Positions 1 to 11,503 of a DNA stretch of 64,000 bases are shown here, one piece after another. The DNA is from Haliclona indistincta. Its lineage: Eukaryota > Porifera > Demospongiae > Haplosclerida > Chalinidae. Made by a program: the position numbers and the translations under genes. Each line of letters opens with the position of its first letter. Position 1 is the stretch's first letter. The notes below the pieces were generated by a model. It worked only from the letters and a program-made list of their open reading frames with translations. It searched no databases and was not told the DNA's origin. The DNA lies in the NCBI GenBank assembly GCA_964017065.1, contig OZ024790.1, positions 8,001,864-8,065,863 of the forward strand. The letters are read 5' to 3'.

Positions 1-64
1 GGGACAAGAAGAAGGCGTGGTTGCATATGGTATAAACATATCTATGGTATAATGCTGCCTTTAC

Positions 65-331
65 CGCTGGAGCAGAGCTGAACCAGACCAGAGGGATAAT
101 AGTGATGTCATCGCGAAGAGCAAGCTGTTCTGACACACCCGGGGATCGCAGGAATACCGGCACAGTGCCTCGGTCGACCAGTAATACATTGTCCGGCAAC
201 CCAGGGAATAGCCTGTTGAAGTCCTCGGCTAGGCCGCCGATTGTAATCGGACTCTGTCGGCATGATTGCGCTTGCAGTGTCGCCACAGTAGCGACTAGGA
301 GCAGCACGACCTGTAGCAAGACAGCAGCCAT
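65..331 (-). CDS. First exon of a secreted protein of unknown function (partial)
   Basis: An open frame on the minus strand begins at the ATG at 331 with a clear signal peptide (MAAVLLQVVLLLVATVATLQA, cleavage expected near residue 21), followed by about 65 residues containing one Cys. It stays open to a plausible splice donor (CCAGCG|GTAAAGG) at 65/64, in phase 0. The sequence beyond is AT-rich and looks intronic, and the rest of the gene lies outside the window. A TATAAAT sequence (minus strand, 396-402) lies about 70 bp upstream of the ATG. I do not recognise the protein. Signal-peptide exon, phase-0 donor and nearby TATA match the small secreted genes at 10.7-17.5 kb, but the sequence is too short to place it in that family. 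Confidence 0.5.
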
Positions 332-544
332 CACAGCTCAGCACGTGGGAGTGGCTCGATTTTGAGGTGACACATTTTTGTAAGGTCGCCTAGTAATTTA
401 TAGTCTAAACGAGCTGCCCACCCGGAAATCGTCTGGCGTGTTTTTATCAAACAAAGTTTTGACATGATTATTTATTTCATACAAGTGCAATGAATTCATT
501 GTTTGAACAATAAGTAATGAATTTCATTATTCTTGGGATCATGC

Positions 545-2345
545 TCAGCACTGTAGTGTGCAGTTTAGTGATGAAGTGTGCAGCAGCAGATTGGGGGTGA
601 CTGGCTTGAATTTTTTCGGCAAACTTGTGAAATCAAGTTTGTTAGCTTGCACCAATTGTGATAATAGAATGTGTCGAGCTCTCCAAGGAGAGATTCTTGG
701 GCATTGTTCCAACAGCAGAGCAAGGGCACCTGCTACGTGAGGGGCAGCCATCGAAGACCCAGTCTTATCAGAGAAGCAATTGTCACACGAGATGGATGCA
801 CTCTTTATTGACACGCCCGGGGCGTATAGGTCTACACAAACGCCGGCATTTGTTTGGTAGTGAGCTGCATCGGCACGAGTGCTTGCTGACACTGTTATGA
901 CACCATGAATAGATGATGGAGACACTCTGCAGGCATCTTTTGGTTTGTCACGATTGTTGCCAGCAATAGTTACCACGGTGATATTGTTTTTCATCAAATT
1001 ATCCACAGCTCGCTTCATTGCAAAGTTCTTCGCACCGTAGACAGAGAGATTTACAATAGAGGGTCGTTTTCTTTCTTTTACTTTGTTGAGAACGCATTCC
1101 ACTCCTGTAACGATGGTGTTGAAGCTTCCTGCATTGTTGCAGTTGAGTACACGCACACTAAAGATGGTTGCTCCAGGGGCTACACCAACAATGTCACCGC
1201 CTACGATTCCCGCCACGTGGGTTCCATGTCCTGTGCAGTCAGCTCCAGTGCGATTGGTAATCTCGATTTGATCAATGGGATCACAGCCCGGGTACTTGGC
1301 TCTGCCACCAAATATGGAATGCGAGTATTGTATTCCTGAGTCAAGAACGTACACGTCCACACCAGCTCCAGTCAGATTGCACGGAGGAGTATAGCTATGA
1401 TCAATGTTGGGAGTATCTTGGTCCAACCTATCCGTTCCCCAGGATGGGACTATTCTGCCGGCTATTACTTGCTGGTCCTCCTCTACAAAGTTCACCATTG
1501 GATTCTGCCTGACCTGCATTATGACAAAAACATAAAAAGTCATACGATCGTCATAATAATTATTAGCAAAGTATGTTAATGAGGTTGATGATGGGCATGA
1601 TGGTTATGATAACGAGTGTGCAAGTTATGATGCGTCGCAATGGGACCATTAGTTGTGCAGAATTTGCACTAATGCTGCAGGTCATAGATTTTATCTTCGC
1701 TTCATTGACATCTATTTGTCAAGTATGCGCCAGCTGCTCCGACCATGAGTCAAAAATTGATTTCTAGCAACAATAATGTGTTACGTAACAGCATCTTTTA
1801 CTGCACAAGGTTGCCTTGGCAGCGACGTTTTTCAACCATCAACGGAATGCACACCTCAAGCAAAATACAATAACAGCGAGGAACGTTTAACTTTCATCTG
1901 CGCCGCAACTGAGCACTAACAAGCAGACAGTTTTCAGAAATGCCCACAGCGTTGACACAGCAAATGCGTAATTGCGACAGGCGCTGCCAACCACAAACAT
2001 GTATTAACTCGGTGATCAGCAACCTACCTTCTGCAAAGCTGCATCTGACAGATGACCAGTCCAGCCGTGGGCAGCGTTGTAAGCCAATCCATTGATCCTC
2101 ACTGTAAAGTTGCTATCGTCGGCCTCTACCTCCAATTCTTCGGTAAAATTCTTCATCTCCATAAAAGAAACGTCTTCTTTCATGTGCACAAAGTAGTCGG
2201 ACTCCACACGTGTAGCTCGGGGTGCTCGGACTAATAGACGCATTCCAGCCATTTCATCGTCGGCAGTTGCTCCCGTGCAGTAGACCACGAGCACAACAGC
2301 AAAAAGTGAGAAAATATTAGTCTGCATCTTGTAAACAGCAGCCAT
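545..2345 (-). CDS. Secreted subtilisin-like serine protease (S8, proteinase K type)
   Basis: Two coding exons, 2345-2028 and 1513-545, give a 428-residue preproenzyme. Exon 1 encodes a signal peptide (from MAAVYKMQTNIFSLFAVVLV) and most of an inhibitor-I9 propeptide (YFVHMKEDVSF...GLAYNAAHGWTGHLSD). The propeptide ends at the start of exon 2 (NPMVNFVEEDQ). The catalytic triad is complete: Asp164 in YVLDSGIQYSH, His202 in GHGTHVAG and Ser360 in GSSMAAPHVAG; the oxyanion Asn is in IAGNN (292). Eight or more Cys suggest disulphides, as in extracellular proteinase K relatives. A 5'UTR intron is likely: CTATAG|GTGAGC near 2412 to TTTCTTCCACAG|AAAATGG just before the start. It is divergent from SETD9, with about 250 bp between the start codons. 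Expected role is extracellular or lysosomal proteolysis; the substrate cannot be told. Confidence 0.9.
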
Positions 2346-2596
2346 TTTCTGTGGAAGAAACATTGGAAATTTATCTTCATGCAGGCTCAGTCGCCGACTC
2401 AAGCTTGCTCACCTATAGAGAAAATCTTTAGAGAGTTGCAAAATGAGTGAGTGACAGTATGCGAGAGACCTCTCGTGTTGCTCTTTTTATTCCACTCGGT
2501 CGCCACGCATTGTTGCAGCCACCTACCTACGACCTGCCTCGTAATTAAATTACGCTACACGCGTTCATATTGAACGCCCACGGATTCGTTGACCAT

Positions 2597-5065
2597 ATGG
2601 GCTGGAACTCGTTCAAGCACAGATTCACACCTTGGTTGGCTCTCAACTGGTCCACCAGGTACGAAGATGTCTTTCAGTAATGAATAGTGGTGTACTACCT
2701 ATTCAGGATCGTGAAACACTCTGCTCAAGACCCTGGCTCTGTGATCACCAAGCAGCAGAGATCTCTAGCCCAACTGTTGACCATTCTGCAGAGACTGAGT
2801 CTGATCATACCTTCACTGACTCCACGTGATTACAAACAGCTTCTTTCAGATCGATCACGTCTCCTCGAACTGGTATCTAGAGGGAAGAAAGTGTTGCACA
2901 AGTCATGTGGATTCACTTTGGCTGTCGCGCCAAGCTGCATTAAGGGTGGCGGCCGAGGCGTATTTGTAGAATCCGGACATGTTGAGAAGGATCAGTTAGT
3001 GGCTTTATATCCAGGTATGACAATGCCAGTACTCCCATTATTAGGTCAATTTCTACCACATAGGCACTGTTTACCTTCCATACGAGCCCCTCCTGATTCC
3101 ATCGCTAGGGAATTCATATATTCTACGATGTATCGACGGCATACACATTGACGGCAAGCACACAGGATTGTCAGGAATGATACACAGGTGATTTCCAATT
3201 GTGAATGTGGATGTGTGTAGGCGAACAATAATTGCGTTAGTCTATAGCAAGCTGGGCTTGTTAATGTTATGATCACGAGGGCGTGAAGTAGTTTCCTGGA
3301 CCATTCCCTTTATGCTCTACCTCCCACATCCTTTGGAACGTTTTCTGCTTGATCGCCTGTGTATAAACAGCTTACTTTATGTGGATCACTTTGCATTCTG
3401 TAGGTCGTGTGCTTTGAGGGATACTGTGGGATCAATGATTGCCAGCGACCTAACATGGATGTCTCTGACCCCAAGCAACCCTTTGTCGGTGGGTCAGATT
3501 GTGAATAATGAGACAAGAGGTACTATGCACTCTCATGCCACCTGGAAAGATCACAGCGCTCGGCACTTTCACGCCACCTGAACAGATCTCACGCATGCAT
3601 GCGCTTGGTATCGATTCTCACACCGCCTGAACAGATCTCACGCATCCATGTGCTTGGTACCGATTCTCACGCCACCGCAACAGATCAAACACATGAATGC
3701 GCTCGCCCCACCTGGATACATCATGCGCTAGGTGCTGACACTCACACTACCTGGAATATCAAACACATGCATGTGCTCGGCATGCCCGATCAAATTCTGT
3801 ACCCATGCCTTAATCTTATATTCCTCAATGAAGTCATCACATAGTTGCTATTGCGTAATTGTTACTCAATAGGATGCGAACATTTCAATTGAATCTGTAA
3901 TATAGTAGAATTAGCGCATAGCTTAAGTAATTTCTCACTCATTTATGCAGCCATAGGATTAGCCTGCGGTCACAAACAACACAAGCTGAACTGTCGTCAG
4001 TTAGTCTGGAAGAGTTGTAAAACAATATCTATTATAATATTGCACCGATTCAATCCCACGGTTCCCAAGCTGCTAGCAATGAATTTCGTCATACAGGTGC
4101 AGGCGTCGGTTATCTTGATACGTTGACCTTGACAATACCCACACTCTCTACTTACTCACACCCAGCAACCATGCATTATCCTATCATAGTTGCCTAGTGT
4201 CTTGTCATCACGCTGTGTTAATCGTGCAGTTATGTAAACTTGTGTACAACCTCTGCAATCACAGTAGCAGAGGCAGTACAATAGCCTTCTCCCTGCCCAC
4301 ACACATGCATTAATAGCATGAGACAACAGATCAAAAGCCCCAATTAATTCATCTCATCCCACCACAGAAATCTCTGCAAATGTAGAATACATTGAACTCT
4401 TCATTCCATCATCGTGGTCTTTGGAATTCATCCGGCTACTGCCCAATGTGTTTTACGGCACTCGTCCGGAATCAACTGGCAGTCAACTGACGTAAGTGGG
4501 ACAGCTAGCTAGACGACAGTGACACGAGTGCAATAATGCACTCACCCATTTGTTACCTTGTGTGGGCTTAGTAGACAGAATGTCTCTTTCTGAGAATTAG
4601 TGAGTAATTGTATTACTCTTGACAATTGCTTTGATTGCGTCAAAACAGCGTATTCGGTTACACATTAATTTTATTTCTGTACGACCTGTGAGTAAATTAA
4701 ATCTTAATGCTGACTAGTGTCAGCTAAAAGTCTGCGGAAATGAACAAGCTGGCGACACGCAGACACTCAAAGCCACATAGCAGTGTAATGTGTTTATTTG
4801 TTTGACTATCGTAACTCAGTAATCTCTTTGTGCTTGCTTTCATCTTCCATTATCTGCCCCACCCTTCCCCTGCCTTCTATCCCAGTGATAGACAAGCAGA
4901 GTATATTGTCTAGTCACTCTGTAGTTAAAAGTTACCATTCCACTCATTAGTTCTGTTGTCTTGATTCCTCATAGGTCGATGCGTTGTGTGGGGCTAATAA
5001 GCACTAGAAGAATCCAAGAAGGAGAAGAGGTCTACTCATCTTACATAACAGTTGAAACTCACTAA
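2597..5065 (+). CDS. SETD9: SET domain-containing protein 9
   Basis: Six exons (2597-2658, 2707-3014, 3064-3187, 3404-3519, 4368-4491, 4975-5065) join in frame to 274 residues; human SETD9 is about 299. The N-terminus HRFTPWLALNWS matches the family's FVPWIALNL block. Next come a helical region, then VLHKSCGFTLAVAPS and GGGRGVFVESGHV (SET-I glycine turn), YPG|TVYLPYEPLL, LRCIDGIHIDG, the cofactor-binding NPLSVGQIVNNE segment, and the final GEEVYSSYITV that supplies the SET tyrosine motif. Introns 1 and 2 are 48-49 nt; intron 4 (848 nt) holds a minisatellite. It belongs to the SET-domain lysine methyltransferase class, but the substrate of SETD9 is not established as far as I know. Every splice phase closes and the end matches the family C-terminus, so the model is firm. 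Confidence 0.9.
3541..3785. repeat. Degenerate minisatellite in SETD9 intron 4
   Basis: About four diverged copies of a unit near 57 bp, recognisable by the recurring blocks GATTCTCACGCCACCTGAAC, AGATCTCACGCAT and ATGCGCTCGG. It lies just after the exon 4 donor and has no coding role in the model. Confidence 0.75.
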
Positions 5066-6292
5066 CTCTCCATCTCTAACCAAGCCTGTACATACTTGTA
5101 TCAAAATATTGACATATTTAAGTCCGGGTCACGGTTTAATGAGCTAACGATTGATTATCGACTATGACAGCTAATGGCACAAAGCATTCCGTATTAGTTG
5201 GTATACTGCCCATCCTACGTTTGCTTACAGCCAATAATAGTGCACTGGCATGTTGACAACATGTAGAGACATGGCTGCTGCAACAGCAACCACTCCCGTA
5301 CTGATTACTCGTGTTGTAGTAACTATGGCATTCTGCTCTGCATTATGTGTTGGTCCAGCTTGGTTACGGGTGTGGGAATATCCACTACAGTGTGTGTCAA
5401 CTTTGCAATTAACCGTAATGCAATTTTAAGTATAAAATGATCACAGAAGACCTATGCAATCAACATATTATGTCATTATTTATATATGATGTCGTAGAAG
5501 ATGCATACTTTGTGCTGAGATGCAAGCAAAGCCACACACGGCTGACTCCCTTTACCAGGTGTGTGTGTGAGCTGTGACATAAGCTCTCATGCGCCAACTC
5601 AGGGGCTGTGGTTCAAATTAGGTTTTAATCTGATGATTCTGCAGACAGACACAGAGAATTTCCCCACATCAAACTGCAGTATCGTATTTCATCTCCATCG
5701 GCCAGACGATTCGTAATACTCAACTTCCGCCAACCTGATTAAAAGCCAACAGGCGTGTCTCCTTTATCTTGTTCATTAGTATCGTCCATAGTGCCTTATC
5801 GAGCATAAAAACAATCCTTGTATCTTAAAATAGGAGAGATTGATTAAAACAATTAGGGTTCCAAGACCAAGCATTACCAAGCAACTTCCCATGAGACTGA
5901 CCTCAGACAAAATCTAAGATAATATGATTATTAACACTACAGGCTGTTGCTGGCAACATATACCCTCAACTAATTGATTAGAAGAAAGACTATCTCGTTA
6001 AAAGATCTGCTTTTACCCACCAAATTAAACCAAAAGGGATCTGAGTACCATTGTGATCGATTTACACGATCAGTATTTAGCTAACTATAATCTTACGCAC
6101 AATAATCTTACGAACAGGCCTGGGCACTGGTATTCAGCTGCACAGCCTCCAGTGCATCAGTCGTACGCGTGCTACTATGCACGCAACTTGCTCGAGAATA
6201 CAAGCCACACCCTGACCACGCCTTTGTTTGATGCGCTTTAATTGGAATCCTGTTGACAATGGTGGACCGTGGCAAACTTGTTTGAAGTGATA
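5066..6292. other. Intergenic, SETD9 to EFCAB14-like gene
   Basis: No coding exon was found between the SETD9 stop and the next start. The sequence is AT-rich and single-copy in appearance. A 62-codon open frame at 6053-6241 has no family resemblance and lies where the 5' leader of the next gene is expected. Confidence 0.6.
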
Positions 6293-9200
6293 ATGTCGAG
6301 CCGGCGAGATAAGAAAGGGTTTACTAAGCTTGCTCCCACCGAGGAGCTGGCGTTGAATGAGATGGTGGCTATAAATTCTGGATCAGAGTTGGAACTGCTC
6401 GATCTTTCGTCAACCGCCCACAGGCGAGGGGGAGAGGATGACCGCACTGGGTAAGGGGGCGGAGTGAGTAAATGTCTCTAAATTCTCTTCTTGGTGTCCT
6501 GACAGGTGCTGTTGCTACGGCTGGTGGTGTGTGACTGGGTGTCTGCTCCTACTCACTATAGTAGTTGTAGTGCTTTCGTTGGGAATTGTCTACCTTGTGT
6601 ACAGCTTGCACCAGCTACAAACGCAGGTGTCCGCAATGGAACACCGAGTGAACACCATGAATTCGAGTGAGTTAGAACGGCCCTTAACTCTCAGAGAAAG
6701 TGCAGCTGTCTTGTAACAGCAAGAGAGGGTGGATGCACTCACTTACACACACCCATGTCACAGAGACAAAGGGCAGTATATACTTGGTTTCGCGATAGAG
6801 GCGTGATGGAATGTTCTCGCTGAATATAATAAGAAAAACGCGCTATGACGAGGTGACCGCCACTGTTGGACAGGGTCCACAGATGAATTTCGCGAAAGTA
6901 TATGTGAAGCTGACAGTAGATCAGTATATTCCTGCGAAATTCATCCATGGACCCTGTCCAGTAGTAGGCGGTCACCTCGTCATAGCACGTTTTTCTCATT
7001 ATATTCAGCGTGAACATTCCATCACGCCTCTGTCGCAAAACCAAGTATACCCTTGTCTGTGACTGCATGGGATCAGTATACTGCAGCAAGTAAGCTGTGC
7101 AATTGGTTACTGTAAAGATCAATAACCAGCGTGAATAAAGCCCAATCAAGAATGTTATACATGTGTATAAACAATCAAGCGGTCAATCAGGGCTTTGATC
7201 CCGGCCAGCCGCAGACGGGTGACTACCCCTCACGGAGAGGGGAGAGTGTGTGTTGCAGAGAAAGAGAGTGGGGGGAGTATTGTTTCTTTATGCTACTGCA
7301 GGCGTGATTTCGGTACAGTCTAAGGTAGCAGGTGATCACAAAATGTACGATAGGAAGTATTACATAATGGTAGCCAGCACTGCAAGATCCATAGACATGC
7401 TGAACAAGACTTTGACTACAATCCAGAGAACAATGGCTGAGGAAGACATACAAAAGGAATTTGTTATCACTGCGGTAAGCCCTCGTCGTGAATGACACGT
7501 GAGATTTTTTTACCTCGTATAGCTAAACGGCTCTCTGTCCTTCCTGAGCGGTTTTTCTAGACAAGTATCGGCCGTCTACCACGCCATGGCGCAGTCTGCT
7601 AGTAGAATGAAAAGCATGTCCACACAGTTGAACGAGCTCACTAGAGCACAGGGAGATCTTAAAGGAGAGATGGATAAGCTAACCAGTACTGCTTCAGCTG
7701 ACCACGACCTCACGCAAACACTTCAGGTCTCTCTCTCTGTCTTTTGATCTATACAATGTGGTAGAACACCTGGTCATTTAAAAACCTTAAACACTACTGC
7801 TTAATATTCTTTTACCATACGTCATTTTCAATGTCCTTTTGTCTGTCTGCAGTCACAAACCACCAAACAGTTAAACCAGTTCACAGAAGGATTCCATAAT
7901 CTCCAGCAGACTGTTGTCAACATGTCTAAGGTATTCGACTAAAAATTTTTATCATGCTATTTCTCATTAGGCTAAGTGTCTAAGTGCACATAAGGTTAAG
8001 CATCACCATAGTTATGTACTAGTGTGTGAGGTCAAAAATGCAACTGTTTACTGCGTTCGAAATCTTCACAAATAGTTTGCGTACCTGTGGTCCTGATTAA
8101 ATGTCTGTTCCCACAACTAGAGCGCTTAATTGGAATCTATTTCTCAGGAGCACTAAATGTACTGCGTGCTCTAATTATCTGGTTGGCTCCTGGCAGCTGT
8201 GTGCTCCTGGTTTTCTAGTATCGCAGCTTGTTGTTGCTCAGGTCGAAAGCATCTGCGTAGGATAAAAATTGCACTAATTGTCACAATTGCGATTGTAATT
8301 TAACCTGATATTATGGAATTTCTTTATTGTATTGAAACAAATCTTCCCACGAATGCTAAATGATGAAATCAGTAATTTAGGATGTAACCGTATCTCATGC
8401 CTAGTTATAAATAGTTATAAAATACTAACTGCTAGTTAGTGAAGAATGTCTGTTACTCTTCTCAGCAATTGGACCAGCTTGAGTGGGTGCCCCTTTCACT
8501 GCAAGACCTGACCACAGCTTTACTGAATACAACCCAGGTTAGTGAAGTGACTGCCCTCACCTGCAGTGGGAGGCACAGTCAGTACTCCTGTGAGCTCCTA
8601 GCCCAGGCAGGCTCAAGGAGTTGTATGATTAGACGCTGCTTAGTGCACAGTGTCCAAGGTCACTGGTAGACCCAGGACACCTGTGCACTAAGCAGTGTCT
8701 AGCTGTCTCACAGAGGCTCACTGGTAGAGGCAGCTAGACACTTTAGTGCACAGGTGTCCTGGCTCTACGAGTCACCCTCTGTGAGGCAGCTAGACACTCT
8801 TTGTGCACAGAGTGTCTTATGTCCTGGTTCTATCAGTGATTCTCTGTGAGGCAGCTAGACACTGCTTAGTGCACAGGTGTCCTGGGTCTACCAGTGACCC
8901 TCTGTGAGGCAGCTAGACACTGCTTAGTGCACAGGTGTCCTGGCTCTACCAGTGATTCTCTGTGAGGCAGCTAGACACTGCTTTGTGCACACGTGTCCTG
9001 GCTCTATCAGTGACTCGCTGTGAGGCAGCTAGACACTGCTTATACCGTATTCACACTACACGCTAAAACGGAACTGAACCGGGCCGGCCCGGTTGCAAAT
9101 CTCTGACAGTGTGAACGCAACTGAACTGAGCTACAACTGAACTAAACTACACCATCGCGGCACCCCGACCATAGGTGGGCCGCTTCCAGCACGGTTCGGT

Positions 9201-10364
9201 TGTGTCGGAACTTTGATCATAAAGTGTGGCACGGTTCGGTTCGGCCCGGTTCCAACGTGCAGTGTGAACGGGGTATAAGTGCACAGGTGTCCTGGCTCTA
9301 CCAGTGATTCTCTGTGAAGCAGCTAGACGCTGGTAGGTCTGTCTCATTGTCTCTGTCCTCCTACAGATGATGAAGGCTTTGTCTCAATATAACTACACTA
9401 CACAATCCCCACCTACTGACAGTATGACAGCTAACCCATCTGCGGAGACCACATCTTCTACTAACCCTATTGCTCCTACCAGTTCTAATGCTGAGCCTTC
9501 TTCTGCTGACACCATTGCTCCTACGAGTTCTAACCCTCCTTTCAGTACTAATTTTCCTGCCAGTTCTGACAATACCGAGCCTACTTCTGCAAGCCCAAAT
9601 GTTGCTACTGAACCAGACGATGTCAGTACCACTCCCGACAGCATCTCTACCACTGGGAGTGCACCATCTACGAGCTCTTCAACTGACATGTCTACTGACT
9701 CCGTCTCTACTCCTAACCAAGCTGCCGATAACTCTACTCTAGCCACTGAGGACAACCCTCACACTGGCACTAATAGCACCGGCACAGTGAACACACCCAC
9801 GAGTGACACGCCCACCAACACAACCGACAATACTTCAGATATACCTGTCAGTACAACTACAGACACGCCCACCAATGCTGCAACTTACACGCCCACTTAT
9901 GAAACAGACACGCCTACCACAGCTGCAACCGACACACCTCCCACTAATGAAACTGACACGCCTACCACAGCTGCAACTGACACACCTCCCACTAATGAAA
10001 CTGACACGCCTACCAATGCTGCAACTGACACACCTCCCACTAATGAAACTGACACGCCTACCAATGCTGCAACTGCCAGTACAATGCCTGTTACACCAAG
10101 CACGTCATTGGCTAGCACTTCTTTCACGATCACACCTAGAGAAAGACTTCCTCCCTCCACTGTTGGGCGTATCTCAGCCACACCTCTTCCGGTCACTCCC
10201 ACTGGTAATGGAGCTATACGTAGTCCAGTTGAATTATTAGAAGGTAAGCTGTGCGATTAGTAGTAATACTATGCTCCCATTCGTTTCCCCCCCTTCAACT
10301 CTTCCTCTCTCTCTCCCTCCCCCTACTTCCCTCCTTCTCTCTCTCCCTCCCTATCCCTACTTAC

Positions 10365-10395
<31 letters not shown>

Positions 10396-10629
10396 CCCCT
10401 ACTTCCCTCCTTCACTCTCTCTCATGAAGCTGTTTTGGAGCAGTTTTCTCAACTGGACACTGACAATTCTAACTCACTGGAGTGGTCCGAGTTCTCGAAT
10501 GCCTTGAACGATAGAGGAATATTTGACGATCTTGATCGTAACGAAAATGGCTCTCTTACCAGAGAAGAACTTCAATCAGCTATTGATGTTCTCAAAAAGA
10601 GCGACGCTGAACACAACTCAGCAGAATAA
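6293..10629 (+). CDS. EFCAB14-like membrane protein with coiled coil, mucin-like stalk and EF-hand pair
   Basis: Eight exons (6293-6450, 6506-6666, 7302-7474, 7523-7726, 7853-7930, 8466-8537, 9367-10243, 10430-10629) join in frame to 640 residues. Residues 1-60 are polar and cytosolic-looking, ending in CCYGWWC. A single membrane helix (about 62-85) has no signal peptide before it, giving a type II-like layout. Residues 90-280 are helical coiled coil (exons 3-6). Exon 7 encodes about 290 residues of Ser/Thr/Pro-rich stalk with many N-glycosylation motifs. Exon 8 encodes two canonical EF-hand loops, DTDNSNSLEWSE (584-595) and DRNENGSLTREE (610-621). The order Cys-rich juxtamembrane region, membrane helix, coiled coil, C-terminal EF-hands matches EFCAB14. 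The mucin stalk is an addition I do not know from vertebrate EFCAB14. Start ATG at 6293 is the first in frame. Confidence 0.72.
6778..7055. repeat. Large palindromic element in intron 2 of the EFCAB14-like gene
   Basis: Two arms of about 125 bp (about 6778-6902 and 6925-7050) are inverted copies: the left arm runs from TATACTTGGTTTCGCGATAG, the right arm ends in its complement. The loop is about 22 bp. It overlaps mirror-image open frames on both strands, which are therefore not genes. A diverged one-arm relative lies near 25660-25810. Confidence 0.85.
8560..9340. repeat. Minisatellite of about 77 bp units in intron 6, interrupted by a MITE
   Basis: About eight copies of a unit containing GGCAGCTAGACACTGCTTAG, TGCACAGGTGTCCTGG and CTCTACCAGTGA. 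The first copies are partly inverted with respect to the rest. The array is split at 9043-9275 by a separate inverted-repeat element. The same unit reappears, in reverse orientation, in a SASS6 intron near 56125-56245. Confidence 0.85.
9043..9275. mobile_element. Short inverted-repeat DNA transposon remnant (MITE)
   Basis: The ends are inverted copies: left TACCGTATTCACACTACACG, right complement TACCCCGTTCACACTGCACG. GC-rich subterminal blocks (AACCGGGCC/GGCCCGGTT) also face each other. The insertion interrupts a minisatellite repeat, so it postdates that array. A TA flanks each end, suggesting TA target duplication, but the exact boundary is uncertain by a base or two. Confidence 0.75.
9880..10076 (+). 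repeat. Coding minisatellite in the mucin-like stalk
   Basis: Exon 7 carries about four near-identical copies of a 54 bp unit encoding TDTPTxAATDTPPTNE (18 residues per copy). The unit is a multiple of three, so copy-number change would alter stalk length without breaking the frame. Confidence 0.85.
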
Positions 10630-10680
10630 ATTATTTGATATCATAACAATTATCTGTGTGATTATAAACATTATTTCAAG

Positions 10681-11425
10681 TCAACATTGGACTGCATTTG
10701 TTAGAGTATCTATTCTGCATCTTGCAAAGGAGCGGTGACTAGCGAGCACTGGAAGACTTGCTCTTGCGTCTTCTGGTTGTCCCGAGAACTTTGTCTCGAT
10801 CCATCTTCGATCAGAATTGTACCGATAGGAGATTTGATCAGGGTACAGTTTGAAGCGTAGTGAGTTTGCTAAGCTTTCTGATAAATCGTGCAATCTCATT
10901 TGAACACAGAGAGATTTGAGCTTTGGAGCTGCTTCGGATGAGCATGGATATGTGGTTGCATTCATCATCAGTTTGTGTCGAACCTAATATAATCCGGTAC
11001 ATATATGCAATGAATATCACGTGGTGTCGTTGCATGCTTACTCACCCAATCGCACGTGTCGTTGATCACGTTATCGATTATTCCAGTTACAGCCTCGATT
11101 TCGGCTGTGTTGTTAACGATCTGTGTCCTGGCTATTTCGTCGCGTTGATCCAGCATTGTGCAGACCGGGAGAATCGCTTTCCACAGCAAGGTCAACTCGC
11201 GGCTCCTGAACGGCGGGAAATTTCCGATGGACGAGAGGCGCTGCAGGAGAAAAGAGGGAGGGGCTCGTGGCGTGGAATTATGCATGCTCTAGAACTCACA
11301 GAAACTTTCCTCATCATGGTTAAGCCGTCGAACAGTGACTGTTGAGGAGAATCTTGTGCGGTTGTTGTAGCAGCGTTGAATAGGAAGCACGCTACAATAG
11401 CAAATAACAGCAGAATGCGCGCCAT
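10681..11425 (-). CDS. Small secreted helical protein B (lineage-specific family)
   Basis: Three exons (11425-11300, 11240-11046, 10983-10681), all introns phase 0, give 207 residues. Exon 1 encodes a signal peptide (MARILLLFAIVACFLFNAAT) and a helix ending FDGLTMMRKVS. Exon 2 (65 codons) encodes two predicted amphipathic helices and ends ...NDTCDW exactly at the splice site. Exon 3 starts with a loop (MMNATTYPCSSEA), then a helix, and a tail with RRWIETKFSG. The plan and the CDW| junction match the genes at 13080, 16504 and 45721. A TATAAAA (minus, 11503-11497) lies 78 bp above the start. No known family was recognised; the fold is inferred from hydrophobic spacing only. Confidence 0.72.
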
Positions 11426-11496
11426 GATTGGAATTCGTTCTTGAGCGTTGTTGTGACTACTGATTTGATGTTTGATGCTATGAATATCGCCCGCTG

Positions 11497-11503
11497 TTTT
11501 ATA
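11497..11503 (-). promoter_or_regulatory. TATA box of secreted gene B
   Basis: The minus-strand sequence GGGTATAAAACAG lies 78 bp upstream of the ATG, leaving a short 5' leader. Confidence 0.65.

Noticed and set aside
9393..10202. Long minus-strand open frames rich in Val/Gly/Ser
   Set aside because: Antisense shadows of the Thr/Pro-rich mucin exon of the EFCAB14-like gene.
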